Position numbers and translations under genes: made by a program. The notes under the pieces were generated by a model that was not told the origin of the DNA, ran no database searches, and was given only the letters and a program-made list of their open reading frames with translations. Source: Achromobacter deleyi (GTDB lineage: Bacteria; Pseudomonadota; Gammaproteobacteria; Burkholderiales; Burkholderiaceae_B). From it: DNA of 64,000 nucleotides. Location of the stretch: assembly GCF_016127315.1 (NCBI RefSeq), contig NZ_CP065997.1, forward strand, positions 1,736,001 through 1,800,000, read 5' to 3'. Of the stretch, positions 1 to 8,674 are shown one piece after another (the first letter of the stretch is position 1; each line of letters begins with the position of its first letter).

Positions 1-2
1 CG

Positions 3-512
3 GTACTGTGGGCCGTATTCGGCGCCACGGGCACCGGACGTATCGGTGGCCAGTCGGCGTGGATGCAGTTCGACGCGGCAGGCACGGCCAGCGCCATGCT
101 GACGGCGCTGGACGGCCAGCCGCTGGCGCAGTCGCGGCACCTGCTCCTGAGCCTGGGCAACGACACCACCGGCACGCAGCCGGGTTCGATGCCGGCGCGG
201 CCCAAGATGCGGGTGCCCTATCGCGGCCAAGGCGCGTGGTCCACGCTGGAGCCGGACGCCGGTTCCGCGGGCCCGTCCGGCAGCTACGCCACCCGCGCGC
301 CGGCCTGGCTGCGCCGCACGCCGGCCATGCTGGGCCTGGCGCCGCGCACCGGCCGGCTGTCGGTCTATCCGCTGGATGGCGAAGGCCGCCGCCGGGCGTC
401 GCTGCCGGCCGCCGACGCGGTCTCGGGCACCGATGGCGTGCGCGTGCGGGTGCAGACCCGCGATGACGGCGCCAGCCCCTGGTATGAACTGGTTTTCGAG
501 GAAACGCCATGA
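3..512 (+). CDS. C-terminal part of a glycosidase-like protein (5' end outside window)
   Basis: The frame is open from the left edge (first full codon at position 3) and closes with a TGA that overlaps the next gene's ATG (ATGA, 509-512), so it belongs to the same forward operon. About 169 residues are visible. They contain a stretch resembling the C-terminal beta-domain of large secreted glycoside hydrolases: a segment around MLTALDGQPLAQSRHLLLSL, where such proteins carry a 'DG.PLA.S..LLL' pattern, then a region rich in Gly, Pro and Arg. No catalytic residues lie in the visible part. In an exopolysaccharide locus it could be a glycanase that trims the polymer. The assignment is from pattern resemblance only; the family cannot be fixed without the missing N-terminus. 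Confidence 0.55.
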   Translation, partial: VLWAVFGATGTGRIGGQSAWMQFDAAGTASAMLTALDGQPLAQSRHLLLSLGNDTTGTQPGSMPARPKMRVPYRGQGAWSTLEPDAGSAGPSGSYATRAPAWLRRTPAMLGLAPRTGRLSVYPLDGEGRRRASLPAADAVSGTDGVRVRVQTRDDGASPWYELVFEETP

Positions 513-1438
513 GCGCCGGCCCCATCAGTGTGTGCATCGCCACCTACCGCCGTCCGGACATGCTGGACCAGTTGCTGGGCGACCTGGCGGCGCAGACCTT
601 GGCGCCGTCGCAGATCGTGGTGGTGGACAACGATGCCGCGGGCAGCGCGCGCGCCGTGGTCGACGCCCGGCGCGACGCCTTCACGGCGCAGGGCGTGGCG
701 CTGGACTACGCTATCCAGCCCGAGAAGAATATTTCATTGACCCGCAACATGACGGTCACGCTGGCGCGCGGCGACTGGCTGGCGATGATCGACGATGACG
801 AGCGCGCGCCGGCCCAGTGGCTGGCGTTGCTGGCCGCGGCGGCCCGCGAATATGGCTCCGACGCGGTGCAGGCGCCGGTCGTGCCGGAGATTCCGCCGAC
901 CGCGCCGGACTGGATACGGCGCGGCCGTTTCTACGACTGGCCGCGCTTTCGCACCGGCGACGCGGTGCCGCGCAATGCGGTGCGCACCGGCAACTGCTTC
1001 ATTGCCGCCAGCTGGCTGCGGCGCCAGGAGCAGGTCTTCAACCCGGCCTATGGCCTGACCGGGGGCGAGGACGGCGACCTGTTGATGCGACTGATGGGCC
1101 AGGGCGCGCGCATGGTCTGGTGCGACGAGGCCTATGTGATCGAACCCGTGCCCGAGAGCCGGATGCGGACCGGCTGGATCCTGAAGCGCGCCCTGCGCGG
1201 CGGCCAGGATTTCGCCATCCATTTCGAGGCGGGCCGGCTGGCCAACCGCCGTCCCGCGATCATGCGCCGCGTGGTGTTCTACGCGCGGGCGCTGGCGCAG
1301 ATGGTGGTGGCGGGCATCCTGGCGCTGGTATCGTGGCCGCTGGGCCGGCATCGCGCGGTGCACTGGCTGGGCCGGGCCTACGCCAACTACGGAAAACTGT
1401 CCGTCCTGTGGGGCGGACATTACCAAGAGTACGCTTGA
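509..1438 (+). CDS. ExoM-like family 2 glycosyltransferase
   Basis: A 309-residue GT-A glycosyltransferase. The N-terminus has the family 2 signature SVCIATYRRPD (residues 7-17), a nucleotide-binding VVDND (38-42) and the metal-binding DxD-type motif IDDDE (94-98). A GEDGDL motif follows at about residue 190, in the position of the acceptor/ED site. A hydrophobic segment near residues 260-285 probably anchors it to the inner membrane. The arrangement resembles succinoglycan ExoM. It would add one sugar to a lipid-linked repeat unit on the cytoplasmic face. The start codon overlaps the stop of the upstream gene, indicating translational coupling. Donor and acceptor sugars cannot be read from sequence. 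Confidence 0.85.
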   Translation: MSAGPISVCIATYRRPDMLDQLLGDLAAQTLAPSQIVVVDNDAAGSARAVVDARRDAFTAQGVALDYAIQPEKNISLTRNMTVTLARGDWLAMIDDDERAPAQWLALLAAAAREYGSDAVQAPVVPEIPPTAPDWIRRGRFYDWPRFRTGDAVPRNAVRTGNCFIAASWLRRQEQVFNPAYGLTGGEDGDLLMRLMGQGARMVWCDEAYVIEPVPESRMRTGWILKRALRGGQDFAIHFEAGRLANRRPAIMRRVVFYARALAQMVVAGILALVSWPLGRHRAVHWLGRAYANYGKLSVLWGGHYQEYA

Positions 1439-1442
1439 GCCC

Positions 1443-2633
1443 ATGGCCGGATTCCTGCACCTGATCCTGTTCGTCATTGCCCTGCCCGTCACGGCGGCGA
1501 CCGCCTACCTGGGCCTGCTGACGCTGCTGTCGGCGCGCCTGCCGCGGCCGCAGCCGCAGCGGCGGGACATGCGTTTCGACATCCTGGTGCCGGCGCACAA
1601 CGAGACCGCGGTGATCGAGCGCACGGTGCGCAGCCTGGCGGCCATCGACTGGCCGCGCGAGCACTACCGCATCATCGTCATCGCCGACAACTGCACCGAC
1701 GACACGGCGGCGCTGGCGCGCGTCGCGGGCGCCGAGGTGATCGAACGCCACGACGACCAGCATCGCGGCAAGGGCTACGCGCTGGAGTACGGCATCGCGC
1801 GCAGCGCGGCCGACGGCTTCGCGCACGCGGTCGCGGTGATCGACGCCGACACCGAGGTCACGCCCAACCTGCTGGCCGCCTACGCCGCGCGCATCGAGCA
1901 GGGGGCGGCCGTGATGCAGGTGCATTACGGGGTGCTCAATCCGGACGAGTCGTGGCGCACCCGCATCATCACCATCGCCTACGGCGCCTTCCACGCGGTG
2001 CGCGGCCGCGCGCGTGAACGGCTGCGCGCTTCGAACGGCCTGCGCGGCAACGGCATGTGCATGACCCACGCGCTGCTGCGCGAGGTGCCGTTCAATATCC
2101 ATTCGATGGCGGAAGACCTGGAGTACGGCGTGGTGCTGGGCCTGCACGGCCACCGCGTGGTCTATATCGACGAGGCCAGCGCCGACGCGGAACTGGTGGC
2201 GTCCGAGCGCGGTTCGCGCACGCAGCGCCAGCGCTGGGAAGGCGGCCGCCTGGCGGTGATGCGGACCTACGTCGGCCGCCTGTTGCGCCAGGCCATGGCG
2301 CGCCCGAGCTGGATCTGCCTGGAACTGGCGATCGACCTGCTGACCATGCCGCTGGGCTACATCGCGCTGCAGATCGGCGCGTTGCTGGTGCTGGGCGGGC
2401 TGGCCGCGTGGCTGGTACCCGGCGCGGGGCTGGCCGCATGGCCGCTGCTGGCGCTGGTCCTGCTGGGCGTGCTGGCGCTGCACGCGCTGCGCGGCTGGCA
2501 GCTGTCGCCGCTGGGACCGCGGGCGCTGCTGGACCTGCTGCGCGTGCCGTTCTTCGTGCTGTGGAAGCTGTACGTGCTGCTGCGCAACCGGCGCAACAAG
2601 CACTGGATCAAGACCGATCGGGATTCCAAGTGA
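1443..2633 (+). CDS. Membrane-bound family 2 glycosyltransferase (processive-type motifs)
   Basis: A 396-residue protein starting four bases after the previous stop. An N-terminal membrane helix (about 1-30) precedes a GT2 domain with FDILVPAHNE, a DADTE metal-binding motif near residue 139, an AEDLEYG acid/base motif near 227 and QRQRWEGGR near 260. The last fits the QxxRW signature of family 2 enzymes with membrane channels. Two to three hydrophobic helices follow (about 280-365). The D, DxD, ED and QxxRW set is also seen in hyaluronan- and cellulose-synthase-like enzymes, so it could be either a polymerising transferase or a membrane-anchored single-addition enzyme. Its place between an ExoM-like transferase and a flippase favours repeat-unit assembly. 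Confidence 0.85.
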   Translation: MAGFLHLILFVIALPVTAATAYLGLLTLLSARLPRPQPQRRDMRFDILVPAHNETAVIERTVRSLAAIDWPREHYRIIVIADNCTDDTAALARVAGAEVIERHDDQHRGKGYALEYGIARSAADGFAHAVAVIDADTEVTPNLLAAYAARIEQGAAVMQVHYGVLNPDESWRTRIITIAYGAFHAVRGRARERLRASNGLRGNGMCMTHALLREVPFNIHSMAEDLEYGVVLGLHGHRVVYIDEASADAELVASERGSRTQRQRWEGGRLAVMRTYVGRLLRQAMARPSWICLELAIDLLTMPLGYIALQIGALLVLGGLAAWLVPGAGLAAWPLLALVLLGVLALHALRGWQLSPLGPRALLDLLRVPFFVLWKLYVLLRNRRNKHWIKTDRDSK

Positions 2634-3919
2634 CGCGGACACGCCTCTCCGCCTCCGGCCTGGCGCGTCTGTTCGGCAGCTCGATCGCCGACCAGGCCAT
2701 GCTGTCGGCCGCCAACTTCGGCGTCGGCCTGATCCTGATCCGCTACGCGGCGGAAGCGCAGTACGGCTATTACATCCTGGCCTTCAACACCATGATGTTG
2801 CTGACGACGTTGCAGGGCACCTTCATCGGCACGCCGATGGTGATCCGCCTGCCCGCCCTGGACGAGGCGGCGCGGCGCCAGTGGATGGGCAGCCTGCTGC
2901 GCGACCAGAAATGGCTGGGGGCGGCGGGCGGCGCGCTGGCGCTGGCCGTGGCGCTGGCCGGCTGGGCGATGGGGCTGTTCGACGGCGAATCGACCCTCGT
3001 GGTGGTGGCGGCCATCGGCCTGGTGCTGGCGGCGCTGTACCGCGAATACCTGCGCGGCATCCTGTTGATGTACCACCGTCCGCAACAGGTGCTGGGCGCG
3101 GACGCGATCTACGTGGCGGTGCTACTGGCCGGCTGCGCGCTGGCGGTGAAGACGCCGGTGGCGGCGGCCGGCGCCCTGCTGGCGGGCACGATGGCGGCGC
3201 TGGCCTGCGCCGGCGTGCTGCGCCGGGTGCTGGCCAGTGATATCGAGCGCGACGCGGCGCCCGGCCGCCTGCGCGAGATCGCCCGCATGGGGTTCTGGGC
3301 GGCCTCGGGCGGCGTCATCTATTGGTTGTTCAACCAGGGCTACAACTTCCTGACCGCGGCCACGCTGGACCTGGCGGCGGTGGCGGCGCTGGCCGCTTCG
3401 CGCCTGACGCTGATGCCGATCAACCTGCTGCTGGCCGGCATGCAGAAGCAGCTGACGCCGCTGGCCTCCGTCTGGATGCACGGCATGGGCGCGCGCCGCA
3501 CCCTGCGCCGCCTGATGCTGTTCTCGCTGGCGCTGGCGCTGTTCACGCTGCTGTACGGCGCGGTGATCTGGCTGTTGCGCGACTGGATCTTCCTGGACCT
3601 GATGCGCAAGGATTTCCCGCAACGCGACCTGTTGCTGGTGCTGTGGATCGGCCTGTTCGTGCTGATGGTGATCCGCGAGCCGATCATGATGGTGCCGCTG
3701 CTGCGCCAGCGCTTCCGGGCGCTGAGCGCGGCCACGCTGGTCTGCGCGCTGATCGCGTTGGCGATAAGCTATGTGGGCATGCTCCAGCTGGGCCCCATCG
3801 GCGCGGTGATCGGCATCCTGACGGGCGAGGCCTGCTATGGCCTGGCGGTGATCGTCATGGCGTGGCGCGAAGTGCGGCGCGATGACGGTGACGCTTTCCC
3901 TTCTTACCGTACCAGGTAA
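2630..3919 (+). CDS. Wzx-type polysaccharide flippase
   Basis: A 429-residue, very hydrophobic protein with about twelve predicted membrane helices, few charged residues inside helices and Arg-rich cytoplasmic loops, as expected of the MOP exporter superfamily. Such proteins flip undecaprenyl-linked oligosaccharides across the inner membrane. The chosen start is GTG at 2630, overlapping the upstream TGA (GTGA). It gives the short basic N-terminus VTRTRLSASGLARLFGSS before the first helix; reading further upstream would overlap the glycosyltransferase. There are no motif-level catalytic residues to check, so the call rests on topology and gene context. Confidence 0.8.
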   Translation: MTRTRLSASGLARLFGSSIADQAMLSAANFGVGLILIRYAAEAQYGYYILAFNTMMLLTTLQGTFIGTPMVIRLPALDEAARRQWMGSLLRDQKWLGAAGGALALAVALAGWAMGLFDGESTLVVVAAIGLVLAALYREYLRGILLMYHRPQQVLGADAIYVAVLLAGCALAVKTPVAAAGALLAGTMAALACAGVLRRVLASDIERDAAPGRLREIARMGFWAASGGVIYWLFNQGYNFLTAATLDLAAVAALAASRLTLMPINLLLAGMQKQLTPLASVWMHGMGARRTLRRLMLFSLALALFTLLYGAVIWLLRDWIFLDLMRKDFPQRDLLLVLWIGLFVLMVIREPIMMVPLLRQRFRALSAATLVCALIALAISYVGMLQLGPIGAVIGILTGEACYGLAVIVMAWREVRRDDGDAFPSYRTR

Positions 3920-3925
3920 TCGTAC

Positions 3926-4990
3926 ATGGACATTCTCTCGATTCAGTACCTGCGCGGCGTCGCGGCCATGATGGTGGTGCTGGTCCACCTGTATCCGCAG
4001 CTCGAGCGCATGGGCTACCAGGGCTACTGGCCGCACTGGCTGGCCGCCGGCGTCGACATCTTCTTCGTCCTGAGCGGTTTCCTGATGTGGATCACCACGC
4101 GGGGCAAGAAGGTCGGCGTGCTGGAGTTCTACCGGCGCCGCGCGGTGCGCATCGTTCCGCTGTACTGGCTGCTGACCTCGGTGGCGGTGGCGGTGATGCT
4201 GATCGCGCCGCAGCTGCTGCAGACCACCCGCTTCGGCCTGTTCCACGTGATCGCCTCGTACCTGTTCGTCATGGTGCCGAACCCGGCGGGGCTGATCGAA
4301 CCGGTGCTGACGGTGGGATGGACGCTCAATTACGAGATGCTCTACTACGTCATCTTCGGCCTGACGCTGGTGCTGCCGACGGCGTGGCGCTTCGCGACCA
4401 CGACCCTGGTGCTGCTCGGCCTGAGCATGCTGGGCTGGTTCGTGGTGGGCGACGATACGCCCATTCTCAAGGTCTATACGTCGGACATCGTGCTCGAATT
4501 CGTGCTGGGCATGAGCGTGGGCTGGTGGTTCTCGCGGCCGCACAAGGGCGGTTCGGCGACGTTGGGCTGGACGCTGGTGCTGGGCGGCTTCGTGGTGATC
4601 GGGCTGATGTCGGTGCTGGCGCCGAACGCCTCGCGGCCGCTGGCGCAGGGCGTGCCGGCGGCGGCGATCGTGGTGGGCGCGATCCTGCTGGAACGCTTCC
4701 AGGCGCTGCCGCGCATGAATTTCCTGCACAAGCTGGGCGACGCCTCGTACTCGCTCTACCTGTCGCACGCCTTCGTGCTGTCGGCCGTGAGCCAGGGCTG
4801 GCGCAAGCTGCACCTGGACAGCCTGCCGGGCGGCCAGGTGGCGTTTTGCGTGGTCGGCATCGTGGCCTGCACGGTGGCGGGCCTGCTGGTCTACCAGCTG
4901 ATGGAACGGCCGCTGATCAATATCTTCAAGAAGCCGCGCGAGCAGGAGGCCTCCAAGGCCGCTACCCGCCGATCCGTAGCCGGTCTTTGA
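3926..4990 (+). CDS. Acyltransferase 3 family membrane protein (ExoZ/OafA-like)
   Basis: A 354-residue integral membrane O-acyltransferase with about ten helices. It opens with the family signature IQYLRGVAAMMVVLVHLY, whose His (near residue 21) is the conserved active-site residue, followed by AAGVDIFFVLSGFLM and an Arg-rich loop YRRRAVRIVPLYW. These match acyltransferase 3 (PF01757) and are closest in style to ExoZ, which acetylates succinoglycan. It probably moves an acetyl group onto sugars of the exopolysaccharide. It follows the flippase by six bases. Its last 29 bases overlap, tail to tail, the 3' end of the convergent reverse-strand glycosyltransferase gene. Confidence 0.88.
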   Translation: MDILSIQYLRGVAAMMVVLVHLYPQLERMGYQGYWPHWLAAGVDIFFVLSGFLMWITTRGKKVGVLEFYRRRAVRIVPLYWLLTSVAVAVMLIAPQLLQTTRFGLFHVIASYLFVMVPNPAGLIEPVLTVGWTLNYEMLYYVIFGLTLVLPTAWRFATTTLVLLGLSMLGWFVVGDDTPILKVYTSDIVLEFVLGMSVGWWFSRPHKGGSATLGWTLVLGGFVVIGLMSVLAPNASRPLAQGVPAAAIVVGAILLERFQALPRMNFLHKLGDASYSLYLSHAFVLSAVSQGWRKLHLDSLPGGQVAFCVVGIVACTVAGLLVYQLMERPLINIFKKPREQEASKAATRRSVAGL

Positions 4991-5978
4991 GCAGGCGCAG
5001 CCAGCGCTTGTGGCGGCGCGCCGCGGCGCGCTGCGGGGTCCAGTCGATCATGCTGTCGTGGATGTCGTAGTGGCCGCGCTGGGCGTCCGGCACCTGGCCC
5101 GATTCGACCGCGGCGATCAGTTCCGGCAGCCTGCGATAGAACTCCGCGCCGCGATAGGGCGGGTGCAGCGACCACAGGCCGGGCGCCGAGCCCAGCAGGT
5201 CGACGCGGCGCAGGCCGTTGGCGCGCAGCACCTCGCTCAGGATGACCTCGGCCTCGCGCACGTCCGGCGGATTGCCCAGCAGATGTGATTTGGTTCGCTG
5301 CATGGCGCCTGGCCGCATCAGCGGCAGGTGGCCAAGGGTCGCGCGCAGCCGCTCCATGTCGAGCATGAAGATGCGCGTGCTGGCGTTCTGGAAGCGATAG
5401 GCGGGGGCGCCGGCGATCTCGACGCGCTCGGGCTCGGGCAGGCCGTGGCCATGGACCGCCGCATCGGCGCGCGGTGGACCGGGGAAGGGGCCGGTCAACA
5501 GCACGGTGGGATCCTGGTCGGTGTAGGCGATGGCCTCTTCTACCCAGGTGTGGCTGCCGCCGCCGAACAGCATGTCGCCGTCGAAGTGCACGATATGGCG
5601 CGCCTGGCTGTGGTGCATGCCGTAGAAGTAGGCATAGAACGGGCCGCCGTCCCAGGCCTTGACGGGAATGTCGTCGACGCCGAAGAACGATTGCGCCACC
5701 TCGCGGCGGGCCGCCGGCGCGTAGTCGACTTCGATGACATCGAGCTTGGGCATGTCGCGGCGCAGGTCCTGCGCCAGCGCCAGCAGCTTGGACCGGTATT
5801 CGTCGAAGTGCGTGCCGCGATAGCGCCCCGAGCGGCTGCGGTGCGTGTCGATGGTGACGAGGATGCGGTCGACCATGGGCGCCCAGACACGGATCTGGTG
5901 CGGCAGCAGCAGCGCCGCATGGGGATAGTCCATGGGGTACATGCTGATCTGGGCGGCAACGCGATAGGGGTAGGCCAC
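4962..5978 (-). CDS. Putative glycosyltransferase with DGD motif, family not recognised
   Basis: About 338 residues and soluble, without signal peptide or membrane helix. It opens with a beta-strand-like segment (RVAAQISMYPMDYPHA) and has HIVHFDGDMLFGG mid-protein, a DxD-type metal/nucleotide-sugar site with the hydrophobic strand typical of GT-A enzymes. The GTG at 5978 is preferred because AGGAGA lies seven bases upstream. An ATG at 6008, overlapping the upstream stop, would add ten residues beginning with a poor Pro-rich stretch. It is the last gene of the reverse wza-SGNH-GMC-SDR operon, so a role in adding a sugar to the same polymer is likely. I cannot place it in a named family. Confidence 0.6.
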   Translation of the reverse strand: MAYPYRVAAQISMYPMDYPHAALLLPHQIRVWAPMVDRILVTIDTHRSRSGRYRGTHFDEYRSKLLALAQDLRRDMPKLDVIEVDYAPAARREVAQSFFGVDDIPVKAWDGGPFYAYFYGMHHSQARHIVHFDGDMLFGGGSHTWVEEAIAYTDQDPTVLLTGPFPGPPRADAAVHGHGLPEPERVEIAGAPAYRFQNASTRIFMLDMERLRATLGHLPLMRPGAMQRTKSHLLGNPPDVREAEVILSEVLRANGLRRVDLLGSAPGLWSLHPPYRGAEFYRRLPELIAAVESGQVPDAQRGHYDIHDSMIDWTPQRAAARRHKRWLRLLKDRLRIGG

Positions 5979-6004
5979 GGCCGGTTCTCCTGGTGGTGGC
6001 GGCA

Positions 6005-6937
6005 TCATGTCCGGGCGGCGGCGACGGTCGCCGCGAGTCCCTGCTGCAGGGAAGTCCAATGCAGGCCGAGCTGCTGCTCGGCGCGCGTCGAGACCAGCCG
6101 GATGGGCTGGCGCCAGAGGCGCGCCAGCGACGGCGGAATCGGCGGCGGCAGGCGCACGCCGACGCGCCGCAGGCCGATCTCGGCGATCTTCAGCGCCGGC
6201 GCCAGCAGGTGCGTCTCGATCTTCAGGCGGCGCGCGCCGATGCGCTTGAGCGGCACGGCCTCGAGCGCGCGGGCGTAGGCCAGGAAGTAGCCGTTCCAGT
6301 CGGGCGCGCCGGCCATGGCGAGGTTGTAGGCCGCGGCCCCGGTCGGCACGCGCAGGCCGGCCAGCACGGCCGCCACGACGTCGTCGATGTAGACGAGGTT
6401 GCTGCAGCCGTCGCCGGCCGCGCCCAGGTCGCCGATGCGGTGCGCGCGTAGCTGGTCGGCGATGCGCAGGCTCCATTGCGGACTGTTGGGGCCGTAGATG
6501 CAGCCCGGCCGCAAGGTGATGACGGTGTCGCGCGCGGCCAGCAGCCGTTCGGTTTCGACCTTGGCGCCGGCATAGCCTTGCAGGTTCGCGGCCATGGGGT
6601 GGTCTTCGCCAATGTCGCCGCGCGCCGCGCCGTAGACCGCCATGGAACTGAAATGCACCAGGCGCGCGGCCCGCGCGTCGAGCGCGGTCGCCAGGGCGCG
6701 GGCGCCGGCCGTCATGGCGTCGGCGGAGCCGGCCACGCAATTGACCACGGCGTCGACGTCGCCCAGGGCGCGCGTGACGGCGGCCGGATCGGTGGCGTCG
6801 AGCACGATCTCGCGGCCTTGCTGGCGGGCGCGGCGCACGCCGGCCACGGGTTCGGCCCAGTCGCTGGCGGCCAGCGCCGCCACCACGCGCCGGCCGACAT
6901 AGCCGTTAGCGCCCAGGACCAGGATGCGTTGTTTCAT
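6005..6937 (-). CDS. NAD-dependent epimerase/dehydratase (extended SDR)
   Basis: A 310-residue extended short-chain dehydrogenase. Residues 5-14 (ILVLGANGYVG) form the GxxGxxG Rossmann loop for NAD(P). VHFSSMAVYG supplies the catalytic Ser region, and the YAGAKVETE segment gives the YxxxK pair. RPGCIYGP and VYIDDVVAAV are further family marks. It would oxidise, epimerise or dehydrate a nucleotide-sugar. Its ATG overlaps the TGA of the upstream GMC oxidoreductase gene by four bases, so the two are translationally coupled and may act on the same substrate. The exact sugar cannot be deduced. Confidence 0.85.
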   Translation of the reverse strand: MKQRILVLGANGYVGRRVVAALAASDWAEPVAGVRRARQQGREIVLDATDPAAVTRALGDVDAVVNCVAGSADAMTAGARALATALDARAARLVHFSSMAVYGAARGDIGEDHPMAANLQGYAGAKVETERLLAARDTVITLRPGCIYGPNSPQWSLRIADQLRAHRIGDLGAAGDGCSNLVYIDDVVAAVLAGLRVPTGAAAYNLAMAGAPDWNGYFLAYARALEAVPLKRIGARRLKIETHLLAPALKIAEIGLRRVGVRLPPPIPPSLARLWRQPIRLVSTRAEQQLGLHWTSLQQGLAATVAAART

Positions 6938-8616
6938 GTGCGGGTCTCCGTGGCTACGTCGCTGGGCGCATGGACGCGGCGCAGGTGATCGGCCAGGCGC
7001 AGGGCCAGCGCGACGATGGTCAGGGTCGGGTTGGCCTGGCCGGAGGTCGGGAAGACCGCCGAGCCGGCGATGTAGAGATTGGGGGTTTCGTGCACGCGGC
7101 AGTCGGCATCGACCACGCTGTCGCGCGGATCGTGCCCCATGCGCGTCGTGCCGATATGGTGGCCGCCGTAGGCGCCGTAGCGCGTCATCTCGGCCTCGAC
7201 CTGGGCCGGGTCGTAGTCGAAGCGGCCCACGCCGCTGGCCGCCAGCGCCTCGGCCAGCGCCGCCAGCGCGGTCTGCACGGTGGCCACGTCGCGCGGCGTG
7301 TAGCGCCAGTCGATGTGCAGGCGGCGCATGCCGAGCGCGTCGACGTCGTTGCCCAGCGTGACGCGGCTGTCGGGGTTGGGCTCCTGCTCCGCGTGGAAGT
7401 CGAGGCTGTAGCGGCGGTTGCGCGGGTGGACGATGATGGACGGAAACTTGCGCGCGGCCAGCTTGCGTTCGGTCAGCATGTGCCACATGAAGCGCGCGGT
7501 GGCCGGCGCGCCCAGCAGCACGTTGCGCAGGTGGCTGAGCCACAGGCCGAGTGAACCCGGCGTGTCGCCATACAGCCGCTTGGCGTATTCGTAGGGCACG
7601 ACGGGACGGGCCAGGTACAGCGCCGACAGGACGCCGCTGCCGTGCCCGGGATCCGGAATGCGCGGATGGTGCAGGCGCGCGATGAAGTTGCCGGCGTGCA
7701 GGCGGCGCTGCGCCTCGGGTTGCAGGGCCAGGCGCCGGCGGCAATAGATGCCTTCGTCGGAGACCTCGTAGCCATGCCAGACGGAACGGGCGCCGGCCAG
7801 GTCCACGTTGCCGATGGTGCCGGCGATGTGGCACATGTAGTAGCGGCCCACCACGTCGTGGGCGTTGCCCAGTCCGCGGCCGCTGGCGCCGGGGTTGGCG
7901 AGCAGCAGCCGCGCGGTTTCCAGGCCGCCGGTGGCGAGCACGTAGGCGCGCGCCCGGACCGTGAAGACATTGTTGCCGGCCAGCGTGCGGACCCGGGCCG
8001 GGCCGACGGGGGCGCCGGCCGCGCCGCTGTCGAGTTGGCACAGGTTGGCGTTCTGCAGCACGCGCACGGGGCCCTGGCGCAGCCGCTCGGCGTAGCGCCA
8101 GCCGAAATCGGTGGGCACGCTGAAGCGTTCCAGCGTGTCGGTGGAGAACTCGGGGCTGTCGAAGCCTTCGATCATCGGCCGCACGGGGCGATGGAAGACG
8201 GTCTCGACGGTGTAGGCGAAATCGCCCGCTTCGCACAGCTGGTTGGCGCGCGGGTAGTAGGGCCGCAGGTCGTCCAGGCCGATGGGCCAGCCGCTGTGCG
8301 CGATGTAGTCGCGCGGCTCGAAGTCGATGGGATCGAACGGCATGCAGCGGCCACCCCAGATGGTGGTGGAGCCGCCCATGCGGCGCTGGCGGTAGCGCTC
8401 GGGCTCGGGGTGCATGCGCGCGTCGGCGACGCTGCCGGCGTAGAGCGCCTGGGTGGCCTTGTCCTCGGCCGGGCCGCCGCTTTCGAGCAGCACGACGTCC
8501 AGGCCGCTGTCCAGCAAGGCCAGGGCCAGCGTGATGCCGGCGGCGCCACCGCCGACGATGCACAGGTCGGCGGCGAGGGTCGAGCCGTTCGGAATGGTGT
8601 TGGCGTCCAGGATCAT
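6934..8616 (-). CDS. GMC-family FAD-dependent oxidoreductase
   Basis: A 560-residue flavoprotein. The N-terminus holds the FAD dinucleotide-binding motif CIVGGGAAGITLALAL followed by VVLLESGG, whose acidic residue binds ribose. The C-terminal domain has GGHHIGTTRMG, SAVFPTSGQANPTLT and the conserved His...Asn active-site pair of glucose-methanol-choline oxidoreductases. No signal peptide is visible, so it is presumably cytoplasmic. It would oxidise an alcohol on a sugar or polyol. The position between an SGNH hydrolase and an SDR epimerase within an exopolysaccharide operon is unusual and suggests formation or editing of an oxidised sugar. Confidence 0.88.
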   Translation of the reverse strand: MILDANTIPNGSTLAADLCIVGGGAAGITLALALLDSGLDVVLLESGGPAEDKATQALYAGSVADARMHPEPERYRQRRMGGSTTIWGGRCMPFDPIDFEPRDYIAHSGWPIGLDDLRPYYPRANQLCEAGDFAYTVETVFHRPVRPMIEGFDSPEFSTDTLERFSVPTDFGWRYAERLRQGPVRVLQNANLCQLDSGAAGAPVGPARVRTLAGNNVFTVRARAYVLATGGLETARLLLANPGASGRGLGNAHDVVGRYYMCHIAGTIGNVDLAGARSVWHGYEVSDEGIYCRRRLALQPEAQRRLHAGNFIARLHHPRIPDPGHGSGVLSALYLARPVVPYEYAKRLYGDTPGSLGLWLSHLRNVLLGAPATARFMWHMLTERKLAARKFPSIIVHPRNRRYSLDFHAEQEPNPDSRVTLGNDVDALGMRRLHIDWRYTPRDVATVQTALAALAEALAASGVGRFDYDPAQVEAEMTRYGAYGGHHIGTTRMGHDPRDSVVDADCRVHETPNLYIAGSAVFPTSGQANPTLTIVALALRLADHLRRVHAPSDVATETRT

Positions 8617-8674
8617 CGTGTCGCTCCGGGCAGGCGCCGCAAGCCTGGCGCCGCGCGTGCGCGGACCAGGGGCA

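Noticed and set aside
3122..4813. A 563-codon reverse frame spanning the flippase and acyltransferase genes
   Set aside because: Composition is almost entirely His, Gln, Arg and Ala, typical of an antisense shadow, and it overlaps two well-supported membrane proteins.
6003..6008. ATG pair as start of the DGD-motif transferase gene
   Set aside because: The GTG at 5978 has a clear AGGAGA site. The ATG start would place that site inside the coding region and add a Pro-rich stretch.
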